Assembly (NCBI GenBank): GCA_022841545.1 | Contig: JALHRF010000018.1 | Location: forward strand, 1-42,690 | DNA: 42,690 bases | DNA from: Bauldia sp. | GTDB lineage: Bacteria > Pseudomonadota > Alphaproteobacteria > Rhizobiales > Kaistiaceae | Reading direction: 5' to 3' | Shown: in pieces, positions 17,137 to 26,300 of the stretch | How positions within the stretch are numbered: the first letter of the stretch is position 1 | Layout of the letters: each line of letters opens with the position of its first letter | Program-made: the position numbers and the translations under genes | The notes under the pieces: model-generated | Databases searched by the model: none | What the model saw: the letters and a program-made list of their open reading frames with translations, nothing else | What the model was told of the DNA's origin: nothing

Positions 17137-17538
17137 TCAGATCACGGTCTGCCAGGATCCGCTTGCCTGGCGGCAGGCCGTGGCGCGGCCGCTCAGCGCC
17201 GGACCGCCATCGATGCTGACCATGTGCGTGTAGTCGCGGCAACTCGCGGCGTTGACCTGGTACGGGGCGCCGGGCGTCACTTCGCCGCGGCTTCCGCCTT
17301 CCTTCCACATCACCGGGACTCCGGTACGGCCGAATTCGAGCGCGCGGAACTCCGCTTCTCCCGCCTTCTTCTGGGCCGAGGTGCTAAGTCCCTGCCCGGC
17401 GAAGCTGGCGATGGGCGTATTGGCGGGCTCGCCGGCCTCCACGAGACCGAGGGCTGGAGTGGACGTACCTGACGTGTTGCAGCCGGCAAGCACGAAGCCA
17501 ACCAACCCCAACGCGGCAAAGGCCACGATCCGACTCAT
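17137..17538 (-). CDS. Small lipoprotein, RT0821/Lpp0805-like
   Basis: A 133-residue envelope lipoprotein. Signal peptide plus lipobox FVLAGCNTS puts the lipidated Cys at 19. The C-terminal half, with NAASCRDYTHMVSIDGGP and GRATACRQASGSW, resembles the surface-antigen-like C-terminal domain of the RT0821/Lpp0805 family common in alphaproteobacteria; two Cys there could pair. Function is unknown. It lies between feuQ and ccmI on the same strand. Confidence 0.8.
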   Translation of the reverse strand: MSRIVAFAALGLVGFVLAGCNTSGTSTPALGLVEAGEPANTPIASFAGQGLSTSAQKKAGEAEFRALEFGRTGVPVMWKEGGSRGEVTPGAPYQVNAASCRDYTHMVSIDGGPALSGRATACRQASGSWQTVI

Positions 17539-17634
17539 CCGGTCCCCTCCGGGAATATTGGAATGCCGAGCATCAACTTGCGAACCATACCATAATCAGA
17601 ATGGCGGAAATGAGGATTTCTTATCACGTTCCGC

Positions 17635-19002
17635 TCACGCCGCCGGCAGGTCGACCTCGGCCCGCAAACCGCCCGCCGGCGACCGGTCGAGCCGGAAACG
17701 CCCGCCGTACAACCCGACCAGTTCGGTGACGATCGAGAGCCCCAAACCCGACCCCGGCTTGGTCTCGTCGAGCCGTCGTCCCCGGCGGGTCGCCTCGGCG
17801 CGCTCGGCCTCGGTCAAGCCGCTCCCGTCGTCGTCGATGGCAAGGGTCAGGGTGCCCGGTGTAAGCTCGTCCGCCGGCCGCACGTAGGCGACCGTCACCG
17901 CCACCTCGGACTTGGCCCATTTGCAGGCATTGTCGACGAGATTGCCGACGATCTCCTCGAGGTCCTGCTTTTCCCCGCGAAACAGCGCGTCCGCAGCCAC
18001 TTCGGCGCCGATATCGATGCCGCGGTCCTCGTGGATTCGGGCCATCGCCCGGACGATGCTGTCGACCACCGGCTCGACCTCCGTCACCGCGCCGATCACC
18101 GTCGACCGGGCAGCGATTCGTGCCCGTTCGAGATAGTGGTTCACCTGCGTTCGCATCAGTTCGGCCTGCTCCGCCACCTTGTCGGCGAGCGGCCCGCTGG
18201 CGGCCCGCGCCTCGTTGGTGATGACGCTGAGCGGCGTCTTCAACGCATGCGCAAGGTTGCCGACCTGGGTGCGCGCCCGTTCGATGATCTGCTGGTTCGA
18301 TTCGAGCAGCGCGTTCAATTCCCTGGCGAGCGGCTGGATTTCGGCCGGGAACGGCCCCTCGACCCTCGTCTCCTTGCCGCTCCGGAGCGCCGCCAGCCCG
18401 CGGCGAACATTGTCGAGCGGTCGAAGGCCCCAGCGGATCTGGGCGGTGGTGGCGATCACCAGCCCGATGCCGAGGGCGGCCAGGGTCAGCGCCACGCTCC
18501 ACCGGAACGCGGCGATCTGGTCGCCCACCTCGCCGGCGTCGCCGGCGACCAGCACCTCATAGCGGTGGTCGGGATCGAAATCGACGGTCCGCGCCAGCAC
18601 TCGCAGCGACTGGTCGTCGGGGCCGACCAGCGCCCCCGACGTCATGCCGTCGAGGTCACCGGTACGGGTTGCGCCGGCAATGTCCAGCGTGTCCGTGAAA
18701 AGTGAGCCCGAGGCGAGCACCACCGGGCCGCCATCCGGCTCGCGAACCTGCCAGTACCATCCCGAATAGGTGAGCTCGAATCGCGGCTCGCCCAGATTGC
18801 CGGGATCGGCGGAAGCCGGAGGGGATTGCCGGGCGAGGCTGCCCACCAGCGTCCGCAGGTAGACGCTGAGCCGTTCGTCGAAGCCGCGCTCGACCGTGCG
18901 GGTGTAGAGCGAAGCGAGGACCACACCGGCAGCAAGGAGCGCCACCGCGCTCCACAGCGATGCGGCCGCGATGAGGCGGAACGCGAGCGAGTTACGCCGC
19001 AT
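17635..19002 (-). CDS. feuQ: FeuQ-like sensor histidine kinase
   Basis: A 455-residue membrane kinase. TM1 is at about 9-31 and TM2 at about 168-188, around a periplasmic domain of about 135 residues. The phosphoacceptor box is NLAHALKTPLSVI (His near 250; the ALKTP variant is typical of PhoQ/FeuQ-type kinases). The ATP domain has NLVDNACKWAKSE and DDDGSGL, then GSGLGLSIV. FeuPQ was described in Rhizobium leguminosarum and Sinorhizobium meliloti, where it controls iron-related genes or periplasmic glucan export, and I recall it lying near cyc/ccm genes. The name rests on that context and the kinase type, not on alignment. It overlaps the regulator gene by 11 bases. Confidence 0.8.
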   Translation of the reverse strand: MRRNSLAFRLIAAASLWSAVALLAAGVVLASLYTRTVERGFDERLSVYLRTLVGSLARQSPPASADPGNLGEPRFELTYSGWYWQVREPDGGPVVLASGSLFTDTLDIAGATRTGDLDGMTSGALVGPDDQSLRVLARTVDFDPDHRYEVLVAGDAGEVGDQIAAFRWSVALTLAALGIGLVIATTAQIRWGLRPLDNVRRGLAALRSGKETRVEGPFPAEIQPLARELNALLESNQQIIERARTQVGNLAHALKTPLSVITNEARAASGPLADKVAEQAELMRTQVNHYLERARIAARSTVIGAVTEVEPVVDSIVRAMARIHEDRGIDIGAEVAADALFRGEKQDLEEIVGNLVDNACKWAKSEVAVTVAYVRPADELTPGTLTLAIDDDGSGLTEAERAEATRRGRRLDETKPGSGLGLSIVTELVGLYGGRFRLDRSPAGGLRAEVDLPAA

Positions 19003-19663
19003 TCTGCGGTGCCACGATCCGGTAGCCGAGCCCGCGCACGGTCTCGATGAGATCGGGTGACACCTTCTTCCTCAATCTGCCGACAAAGACCTCGATGGTG
19101 TTGGAGTCCCGATCGAAATCCTGGTCGTAGAGGTGCTCGATCAACTCGGTCCGCGACACCACGCGCTCGCGGTGGTGCATGAGGTACTCGAGCACCTTGT
19201 ATTCGTGCGAGGTGAGCTTGACCGGGTTGCCGTTGACCGTCACGCGTCCCGAGCGGCTGTCGAGCCGCACGGGGCCGATCTCGATCTCGTTCGAGGCATG
19301 GCCGGCAGCCCGGCGGACGAGAGCCCGCACCCGCGCCAGCACCTCCTCGATGTGAAAGGGCTTGGCGACATAGTCGTCGGCGCCGGCGTCGATCCCCTGG
19401 ACCTTGTCGCTCCAGCGGTCGCGCGCCGTGAGGATGAGCACCGGCATCTTGCGCCCGTCCCGGCGCCATTTCTCCAGCACCGAGATGCCGTCCATGTGCG
19501 GCAGGCCGATGTCGAGGACCACGGCGTCATAGGGCTCGGTGTCGCCGAGGAAGTGGCCCTCCTCGCCGTCGGCCGCGGTATCCACCGTGTACCCCGCCTC
19601 CTTGAGGGCGGCGACGAGCTGCCGGTTGAGATCGGCGTCGTCCTCGACGACCAGAACCCGCAT
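18992..19663 (-). CDS. feuP: FeuP-like OmpR-family response regulator
   Basis: A 223-residue receiver/winged-helix regulator. VLVVEDDADL at 3-12 gives the acidic residues, Asp51 is the phosphoacceptor (VVLDIGLPHMDG), and the conserved Lys is in DDYVAKPFHIEE. The DNA-binding domain contains LTSHEYKVLEYLMHHRERVV and IEVFVGRLRKKV. It is cognate to the kinase that overlaps it by 11 bases and lies 21 bases downstream of a PepSY-domain gene, so all three are probably one operon. Confidence 0.85.
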   Translation of the reverse strand: MRVLVVEDDADLNRQLVAALKEAGYTVDTAADGEEGHFLGDTEPYDAVVLDIGLPHMDGISVLEKWRRDGRKMPVLILTARDRWSDKVQGIDAGADDYVAKPFHIEEVLARVRALVRRAAGHASNEIEIGPVRLDSRSGRVTVNGNPVKLTSHEYKVLEYLMHHRERVVSRTELIEHLYDQDFDRDSNTIEVFVGRLRKKVSPDLIETVRGLGYRIVAPQNAA

Positions 19664-19684
19664 GAGCAGCCCCTCCCCTTCCCG

Positions 19685-20002
19685 TCAGTAGCCGGCGATG
19701 CTGCCGCTCGCGGCGTCGACGGTCAGCGTCTCCACCGAACCGTCGGGCCGAAGCACCTTGACCATATAGACCAGCCGGCCGCCACTGTTGCAGAGCTGCG
19801 GGGTCGGCAGTATCTCGCCGCCGGTTGCCCTCTGAATCTGCTTCACCATCTTCGACAGGGACACCGCCTGGCCGTTCTGGACCGCCGACCGCGCCTCCTT
19901 GGAGGAAAGGCAGCCCGCGGCCAGCGCCGCGTCCGGCGCAAGCCCGACTCCCCCCGCGATGGGGAGGGCAACGAGGACGGCGAAGGCGAGTTTCCTGAAC
20001 AT
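19685..20002 (-). CDS. Periplasmic PepSY-domain protein upstream of feuPQ
   Basis: A 105-residue secreted protein. The ATG at 20002 gives a clear signal peptide (MFRKLAFAVLVALPIAGG, cleaved near AALAAG). A small PepSY-like domain follows: CLSSKEARSAVQNGQAVSL, then YMVKVLRPDGSVETLTVDAASG. There are two Cys in the mature part. The upstream extension to 20050 is not signal-like. Proteins of this kind often sit beside PhoQ/FeuQ-type kinases. In S. meliloti a small periplasmic protein, FeuN, restrains FeuQ, and this product could play that part (inference from position). Confidence 0.75.
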   Translation of the reverse strand: MFRKLAFAVLVALPIAGGVGLAPDAALAAGCLSSKEARSAVQNGQAVSLSKMVKQIQRATGGEILPTPQLCNSGGRLVYMVKVLRPDGSVETLTVDAASGSIAGY

Positions 20003-20107
20003 GGCGTCTTCAATACGGGCGGCAGTATGAATGTGCGCTGAATATGGCACGCGGCTTGCCGGCGTCCACCATTCAGGCCCGCTCTCCGGCGAACCAGCCC
20101 ATTTTCG

Positions 20108-20314
20108 CTACTTCTTCCCCATCGGCCCGTCGGTCACAGCCCGAAGCACCGCCATCAGCACGCCGATGCCGACCATGACCGGCCCTACCCTGTCTTCGGG
20201 CACGATCGTGGTCCAGTCGGTGGCCTGGAGGACACCGATGACCGCGATGGCGAGGGAGGCAAGGAGCGTCTTCCAGCCCTTTGCCGCCCGCCACGTTTCG
20301 ATGATCCGGTTCAT
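20108..20314 (-). CDS. Holin-like small membrane protein
   Basis: A 68-residue protein with two hydrophobic segments (SLAIAVIGVLQA near 19-31 and VMVGIGVLMAVLRAV near 47-61) and charged ends. The ATG at 20314 overlaps the endolysin stop (ATGA), the usual lysis-cassette arrangement. It resembles small proteins next to lysozymes in alphaproteobacterial prophages. A holin role is inferred from size, topology and position. Confidence 0.65.
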   Translation of the reverse strand: MNRIIETWRAAKGWKTLLASLAIAVIGVLQATDWTTIVPEDRVGPVMVGIGVLMAVLRAVTDGPMGKK

Positions 20315-21162
20315 TTGCGGTCTCCTATCGCTTGGTTGAAAAGGCGCGCCAGTTCGCCCCGGTACCGGACGGCGAGAGCCAGGGCCGCCACGGCCAAGGC
20401 CGCCAGCCCCGCACCTGCGGCCCAGAAAAACGCGTCGGATGGCGCTGCCACCGCTGCGATGGCGGCCGTCGCCGCCACCCCGGTCGAAGCCGCCACACCG
20501 CTGGTCCGCAGAGCCATGTCGCGAGCGAGACTTGCCCTTGTCGCCGGGCCGACAATCCCGTCGGCGACGAGATCGGGATGGCTCTTCTGGTAGGCGACCA
20601 CCGCCGCCTTGGTCACGGGTCCCCGCACGCCGTCGAGCGCGCCGCGATAGAATCCGAGCGCGGCGAGCTGCTTCTGATAGGCGAGCACAGCCGGATCGAC
20701 GCGGGCCGCCGGCGCGATGGTGCGGTACGTGCCCTCGAAGATCAGCCGAGCCTCGGCTTCGCGTCGCCGCACGAGTCCGGCGATCTGCCGCCCTCCCGCC
20801 CGGGTCCAGTCCATCAGGCCGCTGCGCGCGGCGGCAAGATTGCCGGCGCGATAGGCCTTCGCCCACGACGCTCGAGCGATGGCGCCGGTGTTGAAGTCGA
20901 AGGACACCGCACCGTCGAAGACGGTTTGGGCAACGGCCCCGAGAGCGACCTCGGTTCGTCGCTCGTACGCCGGCAGGTCGCGGGCGAGAATGGCGAAGGC
21001 CTCGTCCCGCGTGATCGTCATGCCGGCCACCGGCTTGGGTGCACCGGCGGCGGCCGTGTGACCGATGCCGATCGTCCACACGCCGGCAACGTCGCGATAG
21101 GCCTTCGTCACCACGCCTTCATGCGCGGCAATGAAGGCGATGCCCCTTGGGCTCGCCTTCAT
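20311..21162 (-). CDS. Endolysin: T4-type lysozyme with peptidoglycan-binding domain
   Basis: A 283-residue muramidase. Glu15, Asp24 and Thr30 (HEG, RDVAG, VWTIGIGHT) have exactly the E-8-D-5-T spacing of the phage T4 lysozyme catalytic triad (GH24). A peptidoglycan-binding-1 domain follows at about 148-212 (AYQKQLAALGFYRGALDGV, GIVGPATRASL), then a C-terminal hydrophobic anchor at about 236-262. The frame opens to 21357, but that leader is Ser/Pro/Arg-rich shadow; MKASPRGIAF at 21162 is the natural start. It forms the end of the GTA-type cluster with the holin-like gene. Confidence 0.9.
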   Translation of the reverse strand: MKASPRGIAFIAAHEGVVTKAYRDVAGVWTIGIGHTAAAGAPKPVAGMTITRDEAFAILARDLPAYERRTEVALGAVAQTVFDGAVSFDFNTGAIARASWAKAYRAGNLAAARSGLMDWTRAGGRQIAGLVRRREAEARLIFEGTYRTIAPAARVDPAVLAYQKQLAALGFYRGALDGVRGPVTKAAVVAYQKSHPDLVADGIVGPATRASLARDMALRTSGVAASTGVAATAAIAAVAAPSDAFFWAAGAGLAALAVAALALAVRYRGELARLFNQAIGDRK

Positions 21163-21226
21163 GGGGATGATCCTGATGTCTGGGGGTTCCGGCCTCGGGC
21201 AATCTCGGCCGGACGAGCGGTCCCGG

Positions 21227-23104
21227 CTAAGTGTACTGCCCGCCGGTTGCGGTGGAGCCCGCCGTCGAGCCCGGAAAGTAGCTCGCGCCGCCGCCGGTGA
21301 CGATGACGCCGTTGAGGTTCGCGATGTAGCGGGGACCGGTGACGGCGAAGGCGCCAAGCGTGAAGGTGGAGCCGACCGATACGAGATATCCGAGGTTCCC
21401 GGCCCCGGCGAAGGCGCTGCTGTAGGTCACATTGGCGGTCAGCGTGTAGGTGACGGTGTAGCTGAACAGTTGCCCCAATGCCTCGGCCCGCAGGAACCCG
21501 ACGCCGCCACCGCTGATCAGGTTGTTCGTCCCCGCCATGATGACGATCCCGCCCCCGGCGACGTAGACCCGGAAGTTGGCGGTCCCCGCGTACTCGTTGT
21601 TTCTGAGGGTGAGGTTGATCGGCGAGGCGACGTGCACGTCCTGCAGGCTGCTGGAGGTGAGCTTGAACCCGGCGACGACGAAGGTCGACGCCATCGCCGT
21701 GCCGCCGCTGACCGCCCGGTTGCCGGTGACATTGATGTGGACGTTGCCGGGCGTCGTCTCGTCGCCGATGAACTGGACGGTGCCGGAACCGACGACGGTC
21801 TTGAGCGTCAGGATGCCCGTATAGGTGCCGGCCCGGACATTGACCGTGACGTTGAAGGTCGAGATGTCGAGGGCGGCGATCGTGTCCATCGCCTTCTGCG
21901 GCGTCAGGAACGCGCCGCCGGCAGTGTCGGCCAGCCCGGTGTTGCCCTCCGACCCGTCGGTGCGGACGTAGTAGGTGCGGTTGGCGGTGAGCTGCTCGCG
22001 CTGCGGCACGTTGAGGACGCTGCCGAGCCCGACGTCGGCCTTGGCCAGCGCCAGCGCCGTCTTGAAGTCGGCGAACGTCGTCGCCTTGATCAGCTTGCCG
22101 GTGGTGCCGTCGAAGAGCGCCGGCACGCTGTCGGTGACGCTCGCCGGGCCGATCACCGCGCCGTCGAGATTGGCCTGGGCGACCGACCAGTGCGCGCCGA
22201 CTGTCGCCTGGTTGCCCGAGGCCGTGCCGTCGGTGAGGCAGAGAAGGAGGTCGCCGGCCTCGACATTGATGCCGGACCCGCCGCCGATCTTGCCGGCGAC
22301 GGAAACGCGCCAGGTGTCGCCGCGATCGCCCGCGGGGTAGTTCGGGTTGGCGGCGCAGTCGATGACACCCTTGAACACCATGGCGTCCTGGGCGGCGACG
22401 ATCTGGTCGACATACTGTTTGGTCGCCGCATGCATCGCCGCCGATGGATCGGACGCCAGCAAGGCTAGCCCGGTGTCCTTGTCGATCCGGATCGCATCGG
22501 TCCACGTTGCCCCGTCCGCCGACACCTTGAAGACGAAGTCGGTATCGCCGACGAGCCCGACTTCCGCTCGTCCCGAGAAGCCGCTCTGGAAGAGGAGCGA
22601 CGCTGTGTCCCCGTCCGCCTCCTTGTCGATCACGAACCGGACGTCGCCGGTGCCGCCCGCCCCGGCCTCCACCCCGGTGAAGAGCACCGCATTGGACCGC
22701 ACCGCGAGCCGGTTGGTGTCGTCGGCCCCGGTATTGACGCCGAGCCGCGCGACCGCGCCCAGAAAGCTCCCTATACCCACCCACGAATCGTCGTGGCGCA
22801 CGAGCACGGCGTTGGTCGCCTGGTCGAACGCGATCCAGCCCGGCCGGGCTTCGATCAGCACCCAGGCGCCGTCGATGAACGCCGCGATGTCGCCGTCGTG
22901 CCCGGCCCAGGCGCCGGTCGCGCCATCGGCGACCAAGTAGCGGTCGCCCTCCGCCGGACTCCCCGGCGGTGCGGTGAGAGCCGTGTCGATCACGGCGAGC
23001 TGCACCACGACGTCGAGCCGGCTGAGCGCATCGTTATGGGTGACATGCTTCTGCGCCTGGGCCGCCGCGAGATACGGCAGCGCGAGATGGGTCGTTTCGG
23101 TCAT
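21227..23104 (-). CDS. DUF2793 fibre-like protein with right-handed beta-helix C-terminus
   Basis: A 625-residue virion protein. The first 110 residues (THLALPYLAAAQAQKHVTHN, then GDRYLVADGATGAW) are the DUF2793 domain found in tail proteins of alphaproteobacterial GTAs and prophages. The C-terminal 250 residues are Gly/Thr/Val-rich repeats (FIGDETTPGNVHINVTGNRA, TFVVAGFKLTSSSLQDVHV) that look like a parallel beta-helix of a receptor-binding or capsular fibre. The start is set at METTHL-type MTETTHLALP (23104); eleven extra residues upstream are unlikely. It follows the megatron gene by 209 bases and probably recognises the recipient surface. Confidence 0.82.
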   Translation of the reverse strand: MTETTHLALPYLAAAQAQKHVTHNDALSRLDVVVQLAVIDTALTAPPGSPAEGDRYLVADGATGAWAGHDGDIAAFIDGAWVLIEARPGWIAFDQATNAVLVRHDDSWVGIGSFLGAVARLGVNTGADDTNRLAVRSNAVLFTGVEAGAGGTGDVRFVIDKEADGDTASLLFQSGFSGRAEVGLVGDTDFVFKVSADGATWTDAIRIDKDTGLALLASDPSAAMHAATKQYVDQIVAAQDAMVFKGVIDCAANPNYPAGDRGDTWRVSVAGKIGGGSGINVEAGDLLLCLTDGTASGNQATVGAHWSVAQANLDGAVIGPASVTDSVPALFDGTTGKLIKATTFADFKTALALAKADVGLGSVLNVPQREQLTANRTYYVRTDGSEGNTGLADTAGGAFLTPQKAMDTIAALDISTFNVTVNVRAGTYTGILTLKTVVGSGTVQFIGDETTPGNVHINVTGNRAVSGGTAMASTFVVAGFKLTSSSLQDVHVASPINLTLRNNEYAGTANFRVYVAGGGIVIMAGTNNLISGGGVGFLRAEALGQLFSYTVTYTLTANVTYSSAFAGAGNLGYLVSVGSTFTLGAFAVTGPRYIANLNGVIVTGGGASYFPGSTAGSTATGGQYT

Positions 23105-23164
23105 CAGCTTCCGACTCTCTTGAGATGAAGGGGTCAAACGAAATCCCGCGGCCCACGCGACATC

Positions 23165-23196
23165 CGCTCATGCCCGCGCACAAACGGGCATCCAGT
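23165..23196. repeat. REP-like palindrome
   Basis: The sequence around CGCTCATGCCCG / CGGGCATCC forms a short stem (TGCCCG at 23171-23176 with CGGGCA at 23185-23190). Near it, at 23297-23312, is CGTCATCCCGGATCCCC, a common REP-type core in alphaproteobacteria. Both lie in the 209-base space between the megatron and DUF2793 genes, which otherwise shows nothing. Confidence 0.4.
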
Positions 23197-23313
23197 CTCA
23201 CTCGGCCAACGATCGCCACTGGAACGCGCGATTCCGCTTGCGCGAGAGTGAGCAGCGGGTGGTTGGGACTGCCGATCCGCAGGGAGAATTTGGCGCGTCA
23301 TCCCGGATCCCCG

Positions 23314-26300
23314 TCAGAGGCCGAATACCCGCTCGGCCGGGCTCCCCGGGCCGTCGGTCGCACTGACCTGCCGTACACGCACCCCGATCGCACTCGGCGG
23401 TGCGCCGAAGTCCGCGGTCTGCTCGGCTGCGGGATAGAGCAACGCCGGCACGACGGTGGCAACGCTTCGCACGACCACGTCCCCGTCGAGGATCTCCACC
23501 CGGTAGGCCTCGTTGGCCTCCCCGAGCGGCACCTCGACCGGCTCCCAGGCGTCGCCGGCGATCCGGGTCTGCCGCGCCCAGGCAATGACGACATCGCCGC
23601 TGCCGGCATCGCGCCGCGCCGTGAGTCGGACCGGCGGCAGGCACCGCAGCCCACGCCGCGCCGGCGTCAGCCCGATATCGACGAAGAGGTCCGGGTCATA
23701 GACCGTGTCCGCCGGACCGCACCGCGCCGTGAGCTCGAGACCCGCTTCCGCCTCGCTGATCGCAAGCGGTGCGACGGCGCTGTTGAGGAGCACGAAGCGG
23801 GCGCCGGCGGCATGCCCGGCTTCGGCGACGTCGCCGGTGCCCCCCTGCCCCCGGAGCAGTCCCGCCAGGCGCCAGGTGGTGGCGTCGATCATCGTCGCCT
23901 CCCGGAACTGGATCACCTCGAACCCGGTTTCGGCGGTTCCAACGGCAGCAACATTGCCGCCGTTGAGCATCGCGAGCTCGGGCAGGCTGGCGAGCGTTCC
24001 GCCATAGAGTCTGACCGTGACGCGGTCTGCCCGGTCGAACCGCCAGAGCGGCCCCGGCCCGAGCGGCTCGGTCAATTCCCCCATGACTGCCGCCTGCTCG
24101 ATTGCCTGCCGCGGCAGGAACCCCGCCTCGGCGGTACCGAGCGCCACGGCGATGGTTCCCGGCCAAGGCCGTGCGAAGGCGGCGACCCGCGGAGCGTAGG
24201 GCGGCTCGTCGCCTGCGACGAGGGGCAGGTCGAGGAACATCACCTCCGGCGGCGACGGGGGCGCGGTCCGGCGCGGCAGGTGCACCCGCGGCGCATCCGG
24301 CGTCGGCGACAGGATCGCCGGGTCGATGCTCCGCGCCTCGATCCTGCGCGCCGCGCCGTCCTCGATCCGCGACACCATCAACGTCAGGGTCATGCCGCGA
24401 ACGGTTACGTCACAGATGTCGCCCGGCTCGACCGCCTGCGCGGCCCGCGGCAGCGCGAAAGTCGCCGTCTCGCGCCCGGCCCAAAGATCCTGGAGCATTG
24501 CGTCGGCCAGCCCCCGCGCCACGGCGTGGCTCATCGCGACTCCCGTCATGCTCCGGATGCTCCGTCCGCTGCCGGTGACCAGCCGGCGCGCACTCGCCTC
24601 GGTGGCGCGGACGTCGGCGAGCGGATCGTTGAAGCCGATCGCGATTTCCTGTGGCAGTTCGGTCTCCTGCGCCCGGCGCAGGCTGAACACCGGCCGGCCC
24701 GGCTCGTCGACCATGTCGGCCTCGCCGAATGGCGCCACGGTCTTGCGGCCGCGCGGCGCGATGCGGATCGCCGCGCCCGACTCGAATGCTTCGAACATGA
24801 GCAGCGAGGCGAGCGGCTCCAGGGCCTGACGCGCCGAGCCGATGCCGTCGATGAGGTAGCCGTCGACGACGCCGTCGAGTTCGGCGACCTCGACGCCGTC
24901 GATGTCAAAGTCGGCGAGAATCCGCATGACGAGGTCAGTGGCGGGCGCCGCCCCAAGCCGTCCGCTCAGCCAGTGCCCCGTATCCCAGTTCTCGCCGTCA
25001 CCCCATACGTCGAGGAGATAAGGGAACGCCGGGAATGGCCGCGCATCCCATGTCCAGAGATGGGTGCGGCCGTGGCGTACCATCCGCTCGCCATAAACCG
25101 CGGAGAGCGGATTGCTCCCATCGACATGGTTGGGATCGTTCGGGTCCCAATAGGACAGCACGGCCTCGCAATAGCGCCGCTGCATGAGGTCGTCACGGAC
25201 GCCGGTCGAGTAGTACGGGAAGGCGCTCGCCGACGATTTCGGGTCGGGAAAGACATTCGGCTGGTTGGCGCCCTTGTCGACCGCCGGGCAGCCCGCCTCG
25301 GTGAAGCGGATCTGCTTGCCCTCGGGGACCCAGGCCGTAGGGCTTCCCGCCTCGACGCCGCCCGGCCGGTTGAAATGGGCACTCCCCCACCAGGACTTGA
25401 GGTCCTTGAAGCGGAAGACCCACGGCTTGCCGTAGGCCCCGTCGGTGATCTCGGTCCGGACCTGGTCGTTCCGGTCGGCCTTGCTCTGGTAGTACCAGTC
25501 GAAGCCCTCGCCGCCGGCGACATTCGCCCGCAGATAGGCCGTGCTTCGCCCTGAGTCCCAGGCGGCCGCGTCGAGATGGTCGCTGCCCTCGCGCCAGTCG
25601 GCGAGCGGCATGTAGTTGTCGATGGCGACGAAATCGATGTCGTCATGCGCCCACAGCGGGTCGAGGTGGAAATACACGTCGCCCGATCCGTCGTCCGGGT
25701 GATGCCCGAAATACTCCGTCCAGTCCGCCGCGTAGGAGATCTTCACCGACGGCCCGAGGATCTGCCGGACATCTTCGGCGATGGTCTTCAGCCGGTTGAC
25801 GAAGGGGTAGGTGTTGGCATCGGAGCGAAGCGTCGTCAGTCCCCGCATCTCCGAGCCGATCACGAACGCATCGACCCCGCCCGCCGCCTTGCAGAGCTTG
25901 GCGTAGTGGAGAATGAACCGGCGATAGCTCCATTCATCCGGTCCGTCATAGACCACGGTGTCGCCGAAGAGCGAGAAGTCGCCAGGGTCGGCATTGCCGA
26001 CGAAGGCCGCCACCTGGTCGGCCGCCGTCGACGTCTTGTCCGGCGAGCCGTCGACCCCCGGCGCCTTCGACGCCGTGATCATGCCGCGCCAGGGATAGGC
26101 CCCCTGCTCGCCGCCGCCATAAGGATCGCCGAGTCCATTGCCGTTCGGAATGTCCATCATCACGAAGGGGTAGAACATCACGTTCAGCCCTCGCTCGTTG
26201 AGGTCGCGGATGGCCGCCACCACCGAGGCGTCGGACGGCGTGCCGCCATAGGCGGCGCGGCCCTGGTGCTGGCTGACGAGGTGCGCGGTCCCGCGCAGTT

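Noticed and set aside
23125-25554. An 809-codon plus-strand frame opposite the megatron gene
   Set aside because: Composition (Arg, His, Asp, Pro-rich, no hydrophobic core) is that of a shadow; the minus strand has clear baseplate domains.
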